From assembly GCA_038380435.1 (NCBI GenBank), contig JAWZYU010000013.1:64932446-64996445 (forward strand): DNA of 64,000 nt. The letters run 5' to 3'. The notes beneath the pieces are model-generated. The model was not told the origin of the DNA. It worked only from the letters and a program-made list of their open reading frames with translations, and ran no database searches. Below are positions 22,471-35,155 of the stretch, one piece after another. Source of the stretch: Ryuthela nishihirai. Taxonomy: Eukaryota > Arthropoda > Arachnida > Araneae > Heptathelidae. Each line of letters opens with the position of its first letter. Within the stretch, counting starts at the first letter, position 1. The position numbers and the translations under genes are program-made.

Positions 22471-24315
22471 CTAGGTCGCCAATCTATAATTATTCATACG
22501 GGCAACATGGCCAAACCAACGGAGTGTCTCTCTGCACAATATGCTGTTTAAAGGAGGATGCAGACTCCTTTGCCTAACCTCATCATTACTTACAAAGTTA
22601 AACCACCTAATACCCAAGATACTGCGTAAGCATCTAGAATTAAAAGCATCCAGTTTCCTGTTATCTTGTTTACACAAGCGTCCAGGTTTCACTACCATAA
22701 CTAACCCTAGAAAGAACCAAACTATTATACAGTCTAATTTTAGTCTTTAGGTGTATACGCCTATTTCTCCACAATCTCCCTAGATTCTTAAAAGTCCCGG
22801 CAGCAATCCCTATTCGTCTGTTAATCTCATGCCGCACATTACCATTATCTGTTACATGGCTCCCAAGATAATTAAACTGTGACACCTGCTCAAGACTGCA
22901 ACCATTCAGATTAACTGAATCACAGCCTGCCTGACCAATTTTCATCACTTTAGTTTTCTCTCTGTTTATAACCAAACCTACTCTACTACCAGTCTCATCA
23001 ACAGCTCGAATGAAAGAGTTCATCTCATGAACATCATTTGCCAAAAGGGCTAAATCATCAGCATAATCTAAATCTGAAATTTTCGTATCTCCAGCCCATT
23101 TAAGGCCAAAATCTTTCCCTTGAAGTGAATTTCGCATAACATAATCAATAACCAAGCTAAAGAGAAAAGGAGACAAAATGCACCCTTGTCGAACACCAGA
23201 AGTAATGCTAAACGAATTGCTACAAGCCTTACCAACTCTCACACATGACTCAGTGTTATTATAGAGAGCTTTCATTATGTTAACTAACTTGTCTGGTATA
23301 CCATATGATTTCACAATCAACCACAAATTATGACGATCAACAGAGTCGAAAGCCTTTTTGAAATCAACAAAGCTAGCAACCAAAGGTTTCTGAAACTCTA
23401 AACATTTCTCAAGAATCTGCCTAAATGAAAATATCTGATCCACACATCCCCTACCACTTCTGAATCCACATTGCTCATCACGCAATTGACTGTCAACCAG
23501 ATTCTTAATTCTATTAAGCACAATCATGGAAAGAACTTTACCTGGAACAGAGAGTAGGCTAATACCCGTATAGTTATCACAAGAACTGCGATCACCTTTT
23601 TTGAAATAGGGATAACAATTGCTCTGGTAAAATCCTTAGGGACCATGCCTTTATCATAAAAGATATTAAAAATTTTAGTCATGCAAGTGGTAACCGAAAC
23701 ATTCCCAGCTCTAAGCATTTCTGTAGTAATTTCATCTACTCCTGGGGATTTATGTAGTTTGAGTTTAGAAACAGCCAATATAACTTTAGATTGTGTTATA
23801 GGGCCAACATTAAAGCCATCAATGCATCTATCATTATTGCAAACAATGGGAATAGAACTAACCACATTGTTTAGAATATCACTGAAATGCTCAGCCCACC
23901 TAGCCATGAAAGAATCATAACCTTCTATAACCTTACCTTGTTTATCCTTCAATCCCTGTATACCAGTCCGTTTTCTACCACACAAAACATTAACTATCTG
24001 GTACAGCTCTCTGCTGTTGTGCTGTCTAACTGCTTCCTCGGCTTTGTCAGCCAAACCATGTGGCCAAAGATTCTTATCAGCAGCTAACTGATCTTTTACA
24101 CGTTTATTAAGTTCTCTGTAATGCTTTCTATTAGGACTAGTAGGGTATTGATTAAGGACATTCCTGCAGTTCTTTCTTTCCGAAATAAGCCCAAGTGCCT
24201 TATCACTCAGATAATTCTGTCTCTTCTGCTCCTTTTTTCCTAAAAGAGTACAGTTAGTGTCCATAAAAGCCTGCTTAAAATGATCCCATTCTTCCTCAAC
24301 TTCAGTAGTAAGCAA
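22471..24315 (-). pseudogene. RTE linker and reverse transcriptase, frameshifted
   Basis: 24315-23524 is the linker plus N-terminal RT (HKSPGVDEITTEMLRAGN). 23527-22670 carries RT motifs: FVDFKKAFDSVDR (motif A, catalytic Asp), SGVRQGCILSPFLFSLVIDYVM (motif B), LDYADDLALLA (motif C), VINREKTKVMKIGQAG and FNYLGSHV. The C-terminal piece is in another frame (22698-22471) and ends early at MNNYRLAT because of the 47-base deletion. Confidence 0.9.
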
Positions 24316-25153
24316 ACCATGACTGTCATAATGACTAAGTAACCTATCATGGTAAGCTTTGCTATAACTGGGTCTTTCAGACCTTCAGTATTAAAAGCAA
24401 ATTTGTTAACCCTAGCACAACACTTTTTAAGTTTAAGTTGCAAGATACTTTTAACAAGGTAATGGTCAGATCCAATTTCAGCTCCCCTATATGACCTGGT
24501 ATTCCTAACAGAACTAGCCCATTTGCTGTTAATTAATATATAGTCAATCATATTGTTATGCAGCCCATCGGGTGATACCCGTGTGTACTTATGTATGTCG
24601 CGGTGTTTGTAATAAGTGTTAGTTATTCTGAATCCATTGAGTTCACTTACCTGCAGGAGACGCTGCCCATTGCCATTGCAGCTACCAATACCAAAAGGGC
24701 CTATTACTCCTCCCCAAAGGTCAGAGTCAGTACCAACTTTGGCATTGAAGTCACCAAGTACAAGGGTAATATCTATTTTCTTGACCGAATTCAAAATATC
24801 CTGAAGTTGTTCATAAAACCCATCCTTCTCATCCTCATCGGCATCCTCAGTGGGAACATGACAGCAGATAACATTCAGGTCTATAATGCTTGTCTGAAAT
24901 TTTGCTGTAAGAAACCTTTCATTAATGCACTCATATCCTAGAAGAGCATCACTACCGTGTCTGCTGAGAAGCAGACCAACGCCTTGGTGATGCTTATTGT
25001 CGTCCCTCCCTGAAAAGAGAAATTTAAGATTATTTTTAAGAATCTGATCTTTATGTGGCGTCTGGTCTCTTGCAAGCCGAGAATATCTAAATTATAATGG
25101 TGGAATTCTTGTGTGAGGATATCAAGAGTAAAAGCTCTGTGCAGAGTCCTCAC
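24240..25153 (-). pseudogene. RTE endonuclease region, frameshifted
   Basis: Fragments in different frames. 25153-24938 carries LDILGLQETR (catalytic Glu) but the frame shifts after it. 24794-24240 carries LVLGDFNAKVGTDSDLWGGVIGPFG, then RLLQVSELNGFRITNTYYKHRDIHKYTRVSPDGLHNNMIDYILINSKW and GAEIGSDHYLVKS, so the Asp/Asn and SDH motifs survive. Confidence 0.85.
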
Positions 25154-25878
25154 ATTCCAACTACCTATGGAGAGAAAATGGTCAGTGGGATGTTTAAAGA
25201 AACTATGTTTATTGAGAGAGGGAATGCCGACAATATCAAACAGCCCCCTATTCGGAGATATGGGGCAAAGACCCGTTCCCCCACCACTAAAGGCTGAAGC
25301 TATCTACACTGGAAGACTTCCTCCAATGTAGAATTTGACGATGTCAATAGAAGCAAAGAGTTCAGGTGCCTGCGATGACCTCTGCTCAGGATTATCCACC
25401 AGCTGATAAACATATCCTGTGAATCTGTTCACTTGGGGCTGTCAACCCACAAACAAACAGAAAACACAGCGGAAGATTTTTCCTCCACAGAAGCCCACCA
25501 GTGCAGCAAAATCAGGATCCGTAATCTGTCCATATATCTGTCCAGTCCAGAGCCATATATCTGTCCAGTCCAGTGGGTTTATATGGTCAGCACCAGGACC
25601 CTGTGTGGTTGACTACTCCTGAAGCAGGGTAGAAAAAAAAAGAAAAGTAGCCAGAGTTGTCCAGATCAGCAGACCACACTAAACTGGCAGCCCTCCCCTC
25701 CCCTTCCCTTCCATCCACATCCACAAGAGAGTATGTCTTTTGAAAGGCACTAACGGTCTGTGCCACGAGAAGGCGGGGTCGGACATTTGGTGCTAGGCCT
25801 GGCTGGTTCTATGCATCATCACAGGGGATTGGTGCATAGCTCTCCTTCCAGTGACTTCCTAGCTACCATTTACAGACC

Positions 25879-28274
25879 AAATCTAATATACATTTCGTGA
25901 AGTCTGTTAATTCCGATAATTTTATTTCATGCTTGTTACACAAAATCTTCTGAATCTCAGGAAGTACACATGCAAAACTTTGCTGCGAACCCTATGATAG
26001 TGGTTCGCAAACTTTATTCCGCACCGACACACTCCTATGGAGTATCCAGATTTTGACAAAACCCACTTAGATATTTTGAATAATGCCAAAAGAGCTGTAT
26101 CAGATAACTTTAAGTGTCGTAGGTAGATGAGGGACGTGCGCTTACTGTGATAAGTAAAAAAAAAATTTGGCTAGGGCAGTTCTGATCACGTATCTGCTGA
26201 AGATACGTTTATCTAGAATTAAGAGAATTTTAACACATCAAATTTAGATCATGTTACATATTCAAATAATTCAATTAAAAAAATTAGCTATTTTATCTAT
26301 CTACTTTTATCTACCGGTACTCTAATCTATAGATCCAGATTTTGACTCTTCTTAGCCATTTAGGTTGGAAACAGAAAACAGTGTAAATGTAGGAATAAAT
26401 TCCGAGCGTTGCATTCTGTTTTCACTTGTTACATTTCACGTATATTACATTTGCGTTCCCCCTAGGCGTAAGAGGGTAAATCGTTGTTGTCACTTGTAAA
26501 CCCCATGACCCTCATACTCGAACACCTAAATTTCCAATACCTAACATAAATGAAAAGTTTGCAATGTTCGTTTAAAATTTTAGCTTTTACTGTTTCTCAC
26601 CATTAGAGGTCGCAACGAAAATTTTTGAGAGTTTTGGAAAAGGAAAATATTAATTTTTTACAATATGCCTTTAACCTAAAACGCGTTTTATCTCTAAAAC
26701 CGGAAAAAAAAAACGATACGCAGAGACAGATGGCAAAGGGAAAACAGCTCATTTTTCTTTTTTTACGAAAACGAATTAAAAAAGACTCTTCAGAGTGTCC
26801 TTTCGGATAATCATCGCTCAAAGGCAGATGCAAATGATCACATAAATAAATTTTTTGCTGAATTTCCTAGATATTTTAGTTAGCTTTTCCCGTCTGAAAC
26901 TTTTCTGATGCGAAACCAAAAATTAACAAACGCCATGTGCTCATCAGAAGTACGTTCCTTAAGAGTTAATTCCTATTTGAAATTACATTAATACAAATAG
27001 CAGTAACAGCGTAATACTTTTCGCAATTTTAAAATATTATTATAAATTTAGTTCTTGTTTATCATAAGGAATGTATTATGAAACAACTATTTTTGTGGAA
27101 TGATTACGTTTAAATATTGATCTTAAGTTATTGATGAAATGTATGTATAGAATAATTAGTAATGATAGTTGGTATATTAAATAATATATAATGTGCAATT
27201 TCTATATGGAAATAAATCTGATAATTCATATTTTGATGTCTCTTAAGGAAACTATTATTTAAGAACAATTCTTTTTAAAAAGAAGAATACATAATTTTAT
27301 TTATTAATTTATGGTATTGGTTTTTTAAAAATTTTTTATAATTTAATTATATGAAAATTCGCTGTTCGTTAATAATAATATTCGGAAAAGCTCATTAAAA
27401 TAAATGCAATGTAATAGGAAATTGTAAATTTACAAAACAGTTTGTGATTATTCAACAGATGACGACTTTTATTTGTATTCTTAATAAACTGTAATATGAT
27501 AAAAAATAAAGAAGCTAAAATAATTAGTCCTGGTTAAATAATCTGAATTTCTTACTTTTATCTTCTATGAACATTTTCTTAAAATTAGAGAAGTACTCCA
27601 AATTATTTTAAAATACGGATGGTTATTTTCATTTTATCACAAATACTTAAATGGAATTATTTTTCAAAAGAGTTGCTCTTTTTAATTTATTCTTAAAAAA
27701 TTAGCTGCTAGGATACATTTTACTGCTTTAAACTATGTCTTCGAAAATTTTTCACCATTTTAATAAATTTCAATTAGTCCGTCCTTAATATTTATGAATG
27801 CATTAACATTGCCAAAAGTTGTTGTTTTGAATAGTAATTTGAAATAAACTGCATCACTTTAGTTGGATTTTTCATTTGCGGCGTAGTTGCATTTCCATAA
27901 TTATATTTTTCGTAGCTATAATCATATTCCTATAACAGTCATTTGTGTTACATCAGGGAAATACATATATCGATATATTTCCCTGATGTGAAGTTTGATC
28001 TGTCAGTGATTAAGCAGAGGCTGAACCTTATGCTCAATTATCACGTTGTTGTTTTGTAGATATAATCGTATTAAAATGGATTTAAAGATTTCTCAAGGTT
28101 CATTTGCTAATCAGATGCCGGCATAGTATGTAATATAATTGAAAAATATGAAACATAACATTTTAACCTTACTGATAAATATATATGCAACAAAATAATA
28201 TTAAATACCTATTGATAAATTTAACTCTCAATGTTCACATCTTCAATCATCGAATCACGCAGGAATATGGTAGC
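25879..28274. other. AT-rich sequence without a recognisable gene
   Basis: No gene or named element supportable, apart from a short hairpin at 27950-27989. The open frames at 26603-26833 on both strands are low-complexity (Lys/Phe-rich) chance frames. Very AT-rich from 26900 to 27900. Confidence 0.5.
27950..27989. repeat. Perfect 14-bp hairpin
   Basis: acatcagggaaata (27950-27963) faces its exact complement at 27976-27989 around a 12-base loop that is itself partly palindromic (tatcgata). Confidence 0.8.
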
Positions 28275-28857
28275 GGTCTGTAAATGGTAGCAAGATAGTC
28301 AGTGGTCTGTAACTGGTAGCTAGGTAGTCACTGGAAGAAGAGCTATGCACCAATCCCCTGTGATAAATAAGAGAACCAGCAAGCCTAGCACCTAATATCC
28401 GACCCCGCCTTCTCGTTGTGCAGACCGTTAGTACCTTTCAAAAGACATACTCTCTTGTGGGAGTGAATGGAAGGGGAGGGAAGGGCTGCCAGATTAGAGA
28501 GGCCTACTGATCTGGACAACTCTGGCTACTTTTCGTTTTTTCTTCTACCCTGCTTGAGGAGTAGTCAACCACACAGGGTCCTGGTGCTGACCATATAAAC
28601 CCACTGGACAGGACAGATATATGGCTCTGAGCTTCATTATGGATCCTGAATTTGCTGTACTGGTGGGCTTCTGTGGAGGGAAAATCTTCCGCTCTGTTTT
28701 CTGTTTGTTTGTGGGTTGACAGCCCCAAGTGAATAGGTTCACAGGATATGTTTATCAGCTGGTGGATAATCCTGAGCAGAGGTCATCGCAGGCACCTGAA
28801 CTCTTCGCTTCTATTGGCATCGTCAAATTCTACATTGGAGGAAGTCTTCCAGTGTAG

Positions 28858-29786
28858 ATGGCTTCAGCCTTTAGTGATTGGGGAACGGGTCTTTGCCCGA
28901 TATCTGCGATTAGGGGGCTGTTTGATATTGTTGGCATTCCCTCTCTCAATAAACATAGTATCTTTAAACATACCACTAACCATTTTCTCTCGATAGGTAG
29001 TTTGAATGTGAGGACTCTGCACAAAGCCTTTTCTCTTGATGTCCTGACACAAGAATTCCACCATTATAATTTAGATATTCTCGGCTTGCAAGACACCAGA
29101 TGGACAGATAAAGGTCAGATTCTTAAAAATAATCTTAAATTTCTCTTTTCAGGGAGGGACGACAATAAGCATCACCAAGGTGTGGGTCTGCTTCTCAGCA
29201 GACACGCTAGTGATGCTCTTCTAGGATATGAGTGCATTAATGAAAGGTTTCTTACAACAAAATTTCAGACAAGCGTTAAAGACGTGAATGTTATCTGCTG
29301 TTTTGCCCCCACTGAGGATGCCGATGAGGATGAGAACGATAGATTTTATGGACAACTCAGGATATTTTGAATTCTGTCAAGAAAGAAGATATTACTCTTG
29401 TTCTTGGTGACTTCAATGCCAAAGTTGGTACTGATTCTGACCTTTGGGGAGGAGTAATAGGCCCTTTTGGTATTGGTAGCTGCAATGGCAATGGGCAACG
29501 TCTCCTACAGGTAAGTAAACTCAATGGATTCAGAATAACTAACACTTATTACAACACATTATGCGACATACATAAGTACACATGGGTTTCACCTGATGGG
29601 CTGCATAAGAATATGATTGATTACATAATAATTAACAGCAAATGGGCTAGTTCTGTTAGGAATACCAGGTCATATAGGGGAGCTGAAATTGGATCTGATC
29701 ATGACCTTGTTAAAAGTGTATTGCAACTTAAACTTAAAAAGTGTTGTGCTAGGTTAAAAAATTTACTTTTAATACTGAAACTCTGA
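28858..29786 (+). pseudogene. RTE endonuclease, one frameshift
   Basis: The probable native start ATG is at 28858 (MASAFSDWGTGLC), matching the start region of the other copies. First frame to 29370: LNVRTLH, LGLQDTRW (catalytic Glu changed to Asp), CCFAPTEDADED. A one-base deletion near 29352 shifts to 29367-29786 with LVLGDFNAKVGTD, SPDGLHKNMIDYIIINSKW and EIGSDHDLVKS. Dead by frameshift, with an altered active-site residue. Confidence 0.9.
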
Positions 29787-30177
29787 AAGATTCAGTATAG
29801 TCAAAGCTTACTGTGATAGGTTACTTAGTCATTATGACAGTCATGGTATGCTTACTATTGAAATTGAGGAAGAATGGGATCATTTTAAACAGGCTTTTTT
29901 GGACACTAACAGTACACTTTTAGGAAAAAAGAAGCAGAGGTGACAGAATTATCTGAGTGATAAGGCACTTGAGCTTATTTCGGAAAGAAAGAACTGCAGG
30001 AATGTCCTTAATCAATACCCCACTAGTCCTAATAGAAAGCTTTACAGAGAACTTAATAAGCGTGTAAAAGATCAGTTAGCTGCTGATAAGAATCTTTGTC
30101 TTGATGGCTTGGCTGACAAAGCCGAGTAAGCAGTTAGACAGCACAACAGCAGAGAGTTCTACCAGATAGTTAATATT

Positions 30178-31801
30178 TTGTGTGGTAGAAAACGGACAGG
30201 TATACAGGGATTGAAGGATAAACAAGGTAAGTTTATAGAAGGTGAGGATTCTGCCATGGCTAGGTGGGCTGAACATTTCAGTGATATTCTGAACAATGTG
30301 GTTAGTTCTATTCCCATTGCTTGCAACGATGATAGATGCATTGGTGGCTTTAATGTTGGCCCTATAACACAATCTGAAGTTATTTTGGCTGTTTCTAAAC
30401 TTAATGTTTCGGTTACCACTTGGATGACTAAAATTTTGAATATCGTTTACGATTAAGGCATGGTTCCTAAGGATTTTACCAGAGCTATTATTATCCCTAT
30501 TTTCAAAAAAGGTGATTGCAGTTCTTGTGATAACTATAGAGGTATATACCTAAGTCTTCCTATATATGATGATATGAGTGATAACTATAGTACTATATAG
30601 CCTACTCTCTCTTCCAGGTAAAGTTCTTTCCATGATTGTGCTTAATAGAATTAAGAATCTGGTTGACAGTCAATTGCGTGATGAGCAATGTGGATTCAGA
30701 AGTGGTAGGGGATGTGTGGATCAGATATTTTCACTTAGGCAGATTTTTGAGAAATGTTTAGAATTTCAGAAACCTTTGGTTGCTAGCTTTGTTGATTTCA
30801 AAAAGGCTTTCGACTCTGTTGATCGTCATAATTTGTGGTTGATTGTGAAATCATATGGTATACCAGACAAGTTAGTTAACATAATGAAAGCTCTCTATAA
30901 TAACACTGAGTCATGTGTGAGAGTTGGTAAGGCTTGTAGCAATTGGTTTAGCATTACTTCTGGTGTTCGACAAGGGTGCATTTTGTCTCCTTTTCTCTTT
31001 AGCTTGGTTATTGATTATATTATGCAAAATTCACTTTAAGGGAAAGATTTCGGCCTTAAATGGACTGGAGATACGAAAATTTCTGATTTAAATTATGCTG
31101 ATGATTTAGTCCTTTTGGCAAATGATGTTGATGAGATTAACTCTTGCATTCGAGCTGTTGATGAAACTGGTAGTAGAGTAGGTTTGGTTATAAACAGAGA
31201 GAAAATTAAAGTGATGAAAATTGGTCAGGCAGGCTGTGATTCAGTTAATCTGAATGGTTGCAGTCTTGAGCAGGTGTCACAGTTTAATTTTCTTGGGAGC
31301 TATGTAACAGATTATGGTGATATGCTTCATGGGATTAACAGACCAATAGGTATTGCTGCCGGGACTTTTAAGAATCTATAGAGAGTGTGGAGAAATAGGC
31401 GTATACATCTAAAGACTAAAATTAGACTGTATAATAGTTTGGTTCTTTCTAGGGTTAGTTATGGTAGTGAAACGTGGACACTTTTTAAACAAGATAACAA
31501 GAAACTAGATGCTCTTGATTCCATATGCTTACGCAGTATCTTGGGCATTAGGTGGTTCAACTTCTTAACTAATGGTGAGGTTAGGCAAAGGAGTTTGCAA
31601 CCTCCTTTAAGCAGCATATTGTGCAGAGAGAGACTCCGTTGGTTAGGCCATGTTGCCCGTATGAATAATTATAGTTTGGCGAATAGGGTTATGAACAGTG
31701 TGCCTAAGGCCTTAGAAAGAAGGGGAGACCTAGGATGCGGTGGGCAAACAATGTCAAACAGGACCTTGTTAGAATTCGTGTGCAGTGGCCAGATGCAGTA
31801 G
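30178..31801 (+). pseudogene. RTE reverse transcriptase, broken
   Basis: Pieces 30178-30456, 30578-31039, 31115-31381 and 31385-31801. Motif A FVDFKKAFDSVDR and motif B SGVRQGCILSPF are intact. The frame stops at 31037 (NSL then stop). Motif C reads LNYADDLVLLAND. The C-terminal CRERLRWLGHVARMNNY is present. An insertion splits the RT palm start near 30545. Confidence 0.9.
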
Positions 31802-31967
31802 ATGTAGCTCAGGATAGACTTGCTTGGAGAACTAAATTACACGGTCTGGTTGGACCTCCGTAGCCCATGGCTGCTTGATGATGATGATGATGATGATGAT
31901 ATTAGTTCGAATCCGTTGATTCTCCGCGTTGATTTGATTAATATATAGTTCCACCGTACGTAATGAC

Positions 31968-32070
31968 ACCGTCGAGGCAGGGGCTTAAAGGACAGAAAGC
32001 TCCATGCTTGCCCAGGGGAGACTCCAACTTCGGAACTGAGCCTGGCGCTTTACCGTCTGAGTCAACCCCC
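31968..32070 (-). mobile_element. SINE1 head fragment
   Basis: Minus strand tRNA-like head only: gagactccaacttcggaactgagcctggcgctttaccgtctgagtcaa. Diverged from SINE1, close to the copy at 39446-39811, and likewise followed by segment P. Confidence 0.7.
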
Positions 32071-32072
32071 AC

Positions 32073-32600
32073 TGCTTTCTTTAAGAAGTAACGAAGTTAT
32101 TTCGATGTTACTAAATACTAACTGTACCCACCATTAACTGAAATTATCCGAAAAGTATCAGTTGGTTTTTGAACTGAGAGTATCAATTGATGTTTTGATA
32201 TTTATTTTCGCTTTCGCCTGTCTGTAGACAATCGGCGCTTTTTGTTTTGATAGATAGATAACTAACAATTTTTTTATGGGGATGTATTTTAAAAAAAAAT
32301 AACAACTCATATTTTGAGAATATTCGAATAGGTTGAATTTCCACCGTTAGGATACTTTATTTATGCAAGAGATCTGAAATTTTCGTGGAAAAGTGTAGTG
32401 GTAAAAAGGGTTCACCTTGAGAGAGCGATTTTCCTTCTTATCACCAGGGGGCTTGGGGAAACAAAAAAATTTTGCTTCAACAGATAAATGAAAAATTCTC
32501 AATTAGTCATTAGTTTGGTTTCCACCGTTAGAGGACGATAAAACTAGGAATTCACTTCATCGTTTTTGTAAACGAGAATCTCTCCCTCTTTCAGTTCCTT
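32073..32600 (+). repeat. Composite repeat, segments P and Q (copy 1)
   Basis: P (32073-32290) matches 39812-40045; Q (32330-32600) matches 40493-40745. Q contains the motif tttccaccgttag twice, about 180 bases apart (near 32340 and 32520). In both copies Q leads into a CATCTGTCCAAC-type minisatellite. In copy 2 SINE2 sequence separates P from Q. Confidence 0.8.
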
Positions 32601-32639
32601 CGTCCAGCTTTTGTCCACCCACCCTTCCATCTGGCAAAA

Positions 32640-33235
32640 AATCTCTCAAAACATCTGTCTATCTGCCCAACTATTTGTCCAACTATCTGTCTGTCCAACC
32701 AACATCCGTCTCTCCAACCATCTGTCCGTCTTTTCAATATTCTGACCATCTGCCTAACCATTTACCCATCTATCCAACCTTTGTTCATCTGTTCAACTAA
32801 ACAACCATCCGTCTGTTCAACTATCCAACCATTCATCTGTTCAACTATCTAACCATCCATCTGTTCAACTATCCAACCATTCAACTGTTCAACTATCCAA
32901 CCATTCATCTGTTCAACTATCCAACCATTCATCTGTTCAACTATCCAACCATTCATCTGTTCAACTATCCAACCATTCATCTGTTCAACTATCCAACCAT
33001 TCATCTGTTCAACTATCCAACCATCCATCTGTTCAACTATCCAACCATTCATCTGTTCAACTATCTAACCATTCATCTGTTCAACTATTCAACCATTCAT
33101 CTGTTCAACCATTTGTCCATTCATCTGTTCAACTATCCAACCATTCATCTGTTCAACCATTTGTCCATTCACCCGTCCAACAATCAATCTGTCATTCATC
33201 CATCCATCCAACAGTCCAATATGTCATCCAACCAT
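32640..33235. repeat. 24-bp minisatellite (caactatccaaccattcatctgtt class)
   Basis: The best units are 24 bases between about 32800 and 33150, with looser CATCTGTCCAAC-like units outside. 24 is a multiple of 3, so a frame stays open on the minus strand as repeats of MNGWIVEQ; this is not a gene. Confidence 0.9.
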
Positions 33236-33315
33236 CTAACAACCAATTTGCCAAGCTATCTGTCTAAAAACATCTTCCCTCCATCTCTCTGCCATCCACC
33301 TGTCTCCTTTCCTAA

Positions 33316-33480
33316 TAAATAAATAATAAATACCCCCTCAAGCAGCTGCTTGCCACAGAGGTCTGACAGGAACCTGTCAGTTTATATGCCATAGTAGGAG
33401 ATCTGAGAGGATGGCAGGACCTCAGCAGAAAAACGACACACACATCCATGCCTAAATCCGGGGCTCGACATCTGCCATAA
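33316..33480 (-). mobile_element. SINE2 fragment
   Basis: Matches SINE2 copies at 40248-40460 and 60651-61236: ctcaagcagctgcttgcc, tctgacaggaacctgtcag, tatatgccatagtagg, gaggatggcaggacctcagc. Body and tail only, head missing. It separates two minisatellites. Confidence 0.75.
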
Positions 33481-33599
33481 ATCCGTTTTCTCTCAAAGTA
33501 TGTGCCATCTATTCATCTTCTCTATTCCCACTTGTCTACCCGTCTGTCTAACCATCCGTATAGCCATCTGTAAAACCATCAATCTGTCTAGCCACCTCT

Positions 33600-34430
33600 A
33601 TATTCATCCATCTGTCTAAGCATGCATCTGGCACCCATCTTCCCTCCCTCTCTCTGTCATCCATCTATCTTCCCTCCGTCTGTCTGCCATTCATCTTCTC
33701 TCCGTCTGCCTGCCATCCATCCATCTTTCCTCCATCTGTCTGTCATCCATCCATCTTCCCTCCGTCTGTCTGCCATTCAACTTCCCTCCGTCTATCTGCC
33801 ATCCATCCATCTTTCCTCCATCTGTCTGTCATCCATCCATCTTCCCTCCGTCTGTCTGCCATTCAACTTCCCTCCGTCTGTCTGCCATTTATCTTCCCCC
33901 CGACTGTCTGCCATTCATCTTCCCCCCCGTCTGTCTGCCATCCATCCACCTTCCCTCCGTCTGTCTGCCATTCATCTTCCCCCGTCTCTCTGCCATCCAT
34001 CCACCTTCCCTCCGTCTGTCTGCCATTCATCTTCCCCCGTCTGTCTGCCATCCATCCACTTCCCTCCGTCTGTCTGCCATCCATTCATCTTCCCTCCGTC
34101 TGTCTGCCATCCATCCTTCTTCCTTCCGTCTGCCATCCATCCATCTTTCCTCCATCTGTCCGCCATCCATCCATTTCCCTCCGTCTGTCTGCCATTCAAC
34201 TTCCCTCCGTCTGTCTGCCATCCATCCATCTTTCCTCCATCTGTCTGCCATCCATCCATCTTTCCTCCGTCTGTCTGCCATCCATCCATCTTCCCTCCGT
34301 CTGTCTGCCATCATCCATCTTCCTTCCGTTTGTCTGCCATCCATCTCCCTTCCGTCTGTCTGCCATCCATCCATTTTTCCTCCGTCTGTCTACCATTCAT
34401 CTTCCCTCCGTCTGTCTGTTTTAAGATTGT
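33600..34430. repeat. 30-bp minisatellite (cttccctccgtctgtctgcc class)
   Basis: About 27 units of ccatcttccctccgtctgt + ctgccatccat, with length variants differing by 4 bases (ccat). A 275-codon frame on the plus strand reads repeats of FPPSVCHPSI and the minus strand is open too; both result from stop-free repeat units. Confidence 0.9.
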
Positions 34431-34439
34431 TAGTCTGTC

Positions 34440-34934
34440 ATGTTATTAAGATTCGCATTTTCTGAATCTTCCAATAGTTTTAATTTCTACCAATTGGAGG
34501 GCCCTAAATTTGGAAAATGCAAAATTTTAAATCAATATTGTAAACGATATATTCATGCTAGAGATCTGAAGTTCCTACTGCTGAATGCGATGGTAAAGGA
34601 TCTTATACTAACAGCAGAAGAGGTACTAATGAATAATACTATCTGTATTTTCGGAATCACAATTTCAACAGCAGCAAGTGCAAGTTGAAACCGTTGCGAT
34701 ACAGTCGAAAAGCAACAGCAGAACAGTACATAGCCAGGGTATGTCGTTTACCCGCTTTGGAAAGGTCTTTGTTTATGTGTGATTTATTTTTTTGCAGGCT
34801 ATGGATGATCTGTAAACTGAGCAGCGGTATGGGATACGTTAATCTGTTCGGCGAGGCTTAAGTGGGGAACAAACAGTCGCAGAAGGGACTCAAGTGTGTG
34901 AAGAACAGTGCTTGGAAACGAAGTCGATTTTTAA
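34440..34934. other. Unassigned sequence
   Basis: No supported feature. The 82-codon frame at 34440-34688 has no recognisable domain. gcaagagatctgaa-like words near 34555 echo segment Q weakly. Confidence 0.4.
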
Positions 34935-35150
34935 GTGGCAAATATTTATTTATTATAATTATTATACAAATATATATATTATTATATTTATATAAATTAA
35001 TATAAATTTAAATAATAAATTAATATATATTTATATAATAAATTAATATATATTTATATAAATTAATATAAATTTAAATAATAAATTAATATATATTTAT
35101 ATAAATTAATATAAATTATATATTATAATTATACAAATATTTATAAGACT
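34935..35150. repeat. AT-only tandem repeat
   Basis: Repeats of ttaatataaatttaaataa and ttaatatatatttatataa, several units between 34980 and 35125; almost no G or C. Units are self-complementary and could fold. Confidence 0.85.
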
Positions 35151-35155
35151 TTATT

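Larger units (their letters stand above)
22314..25878 (-). mobile_element. Near full-length RTE LINE copy
   Basis: 5' end at 25878 (ggtctgtaaatgg read on the minus strand). The 5'UTR includes a short tandem duplication of ccatatatctgtccagtccag-type sequence near 25530-25575. The endonuclease, linker and RT follow, with a 3' tail of (gat)n at 22314. At least four frame changes break the ORF. It shares with the copy at 41608-45116 a 47-base deletion near the end of the ORF. Confidence 0.95.
28275..31900 (+). mobile_element. Near full-length RTE LINE copy
   Basis: The 5' end shows a tandem start: ggtctgtaaatggtagc at 28275 and again ggtctgtaactggtagc at about 28303, a roughly 28-bp duplication of the extreme 5' end. 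The 3' tail is (gat)n at 31875-31900. It lacks the 47-base deletion. There are several internal lesions, including a deletion near 30400 removing the HKSPGVDE region and an insertion at about 30545-30600. Confidence 0.95.

Noticed and set aside
31830..31900. SINE1 borrowing the LINE 3' end (both contain tagcccatgg)
   Set aside because: Ten shared bases only, not at the SINE's actual 3' terminus; likely chance.
32849..33052. MNGWIVEQ repeat protein on the minus strand
   Set aside because: Translation of a 24-bp minisatellite.
33622..34449. 275-codon ORF rich in Pro/Ser/Cys/His
   Set aside because: Translation of the 30-bp ccgtctgtctgcc minisatellite; no start context or non-repeat sequence.
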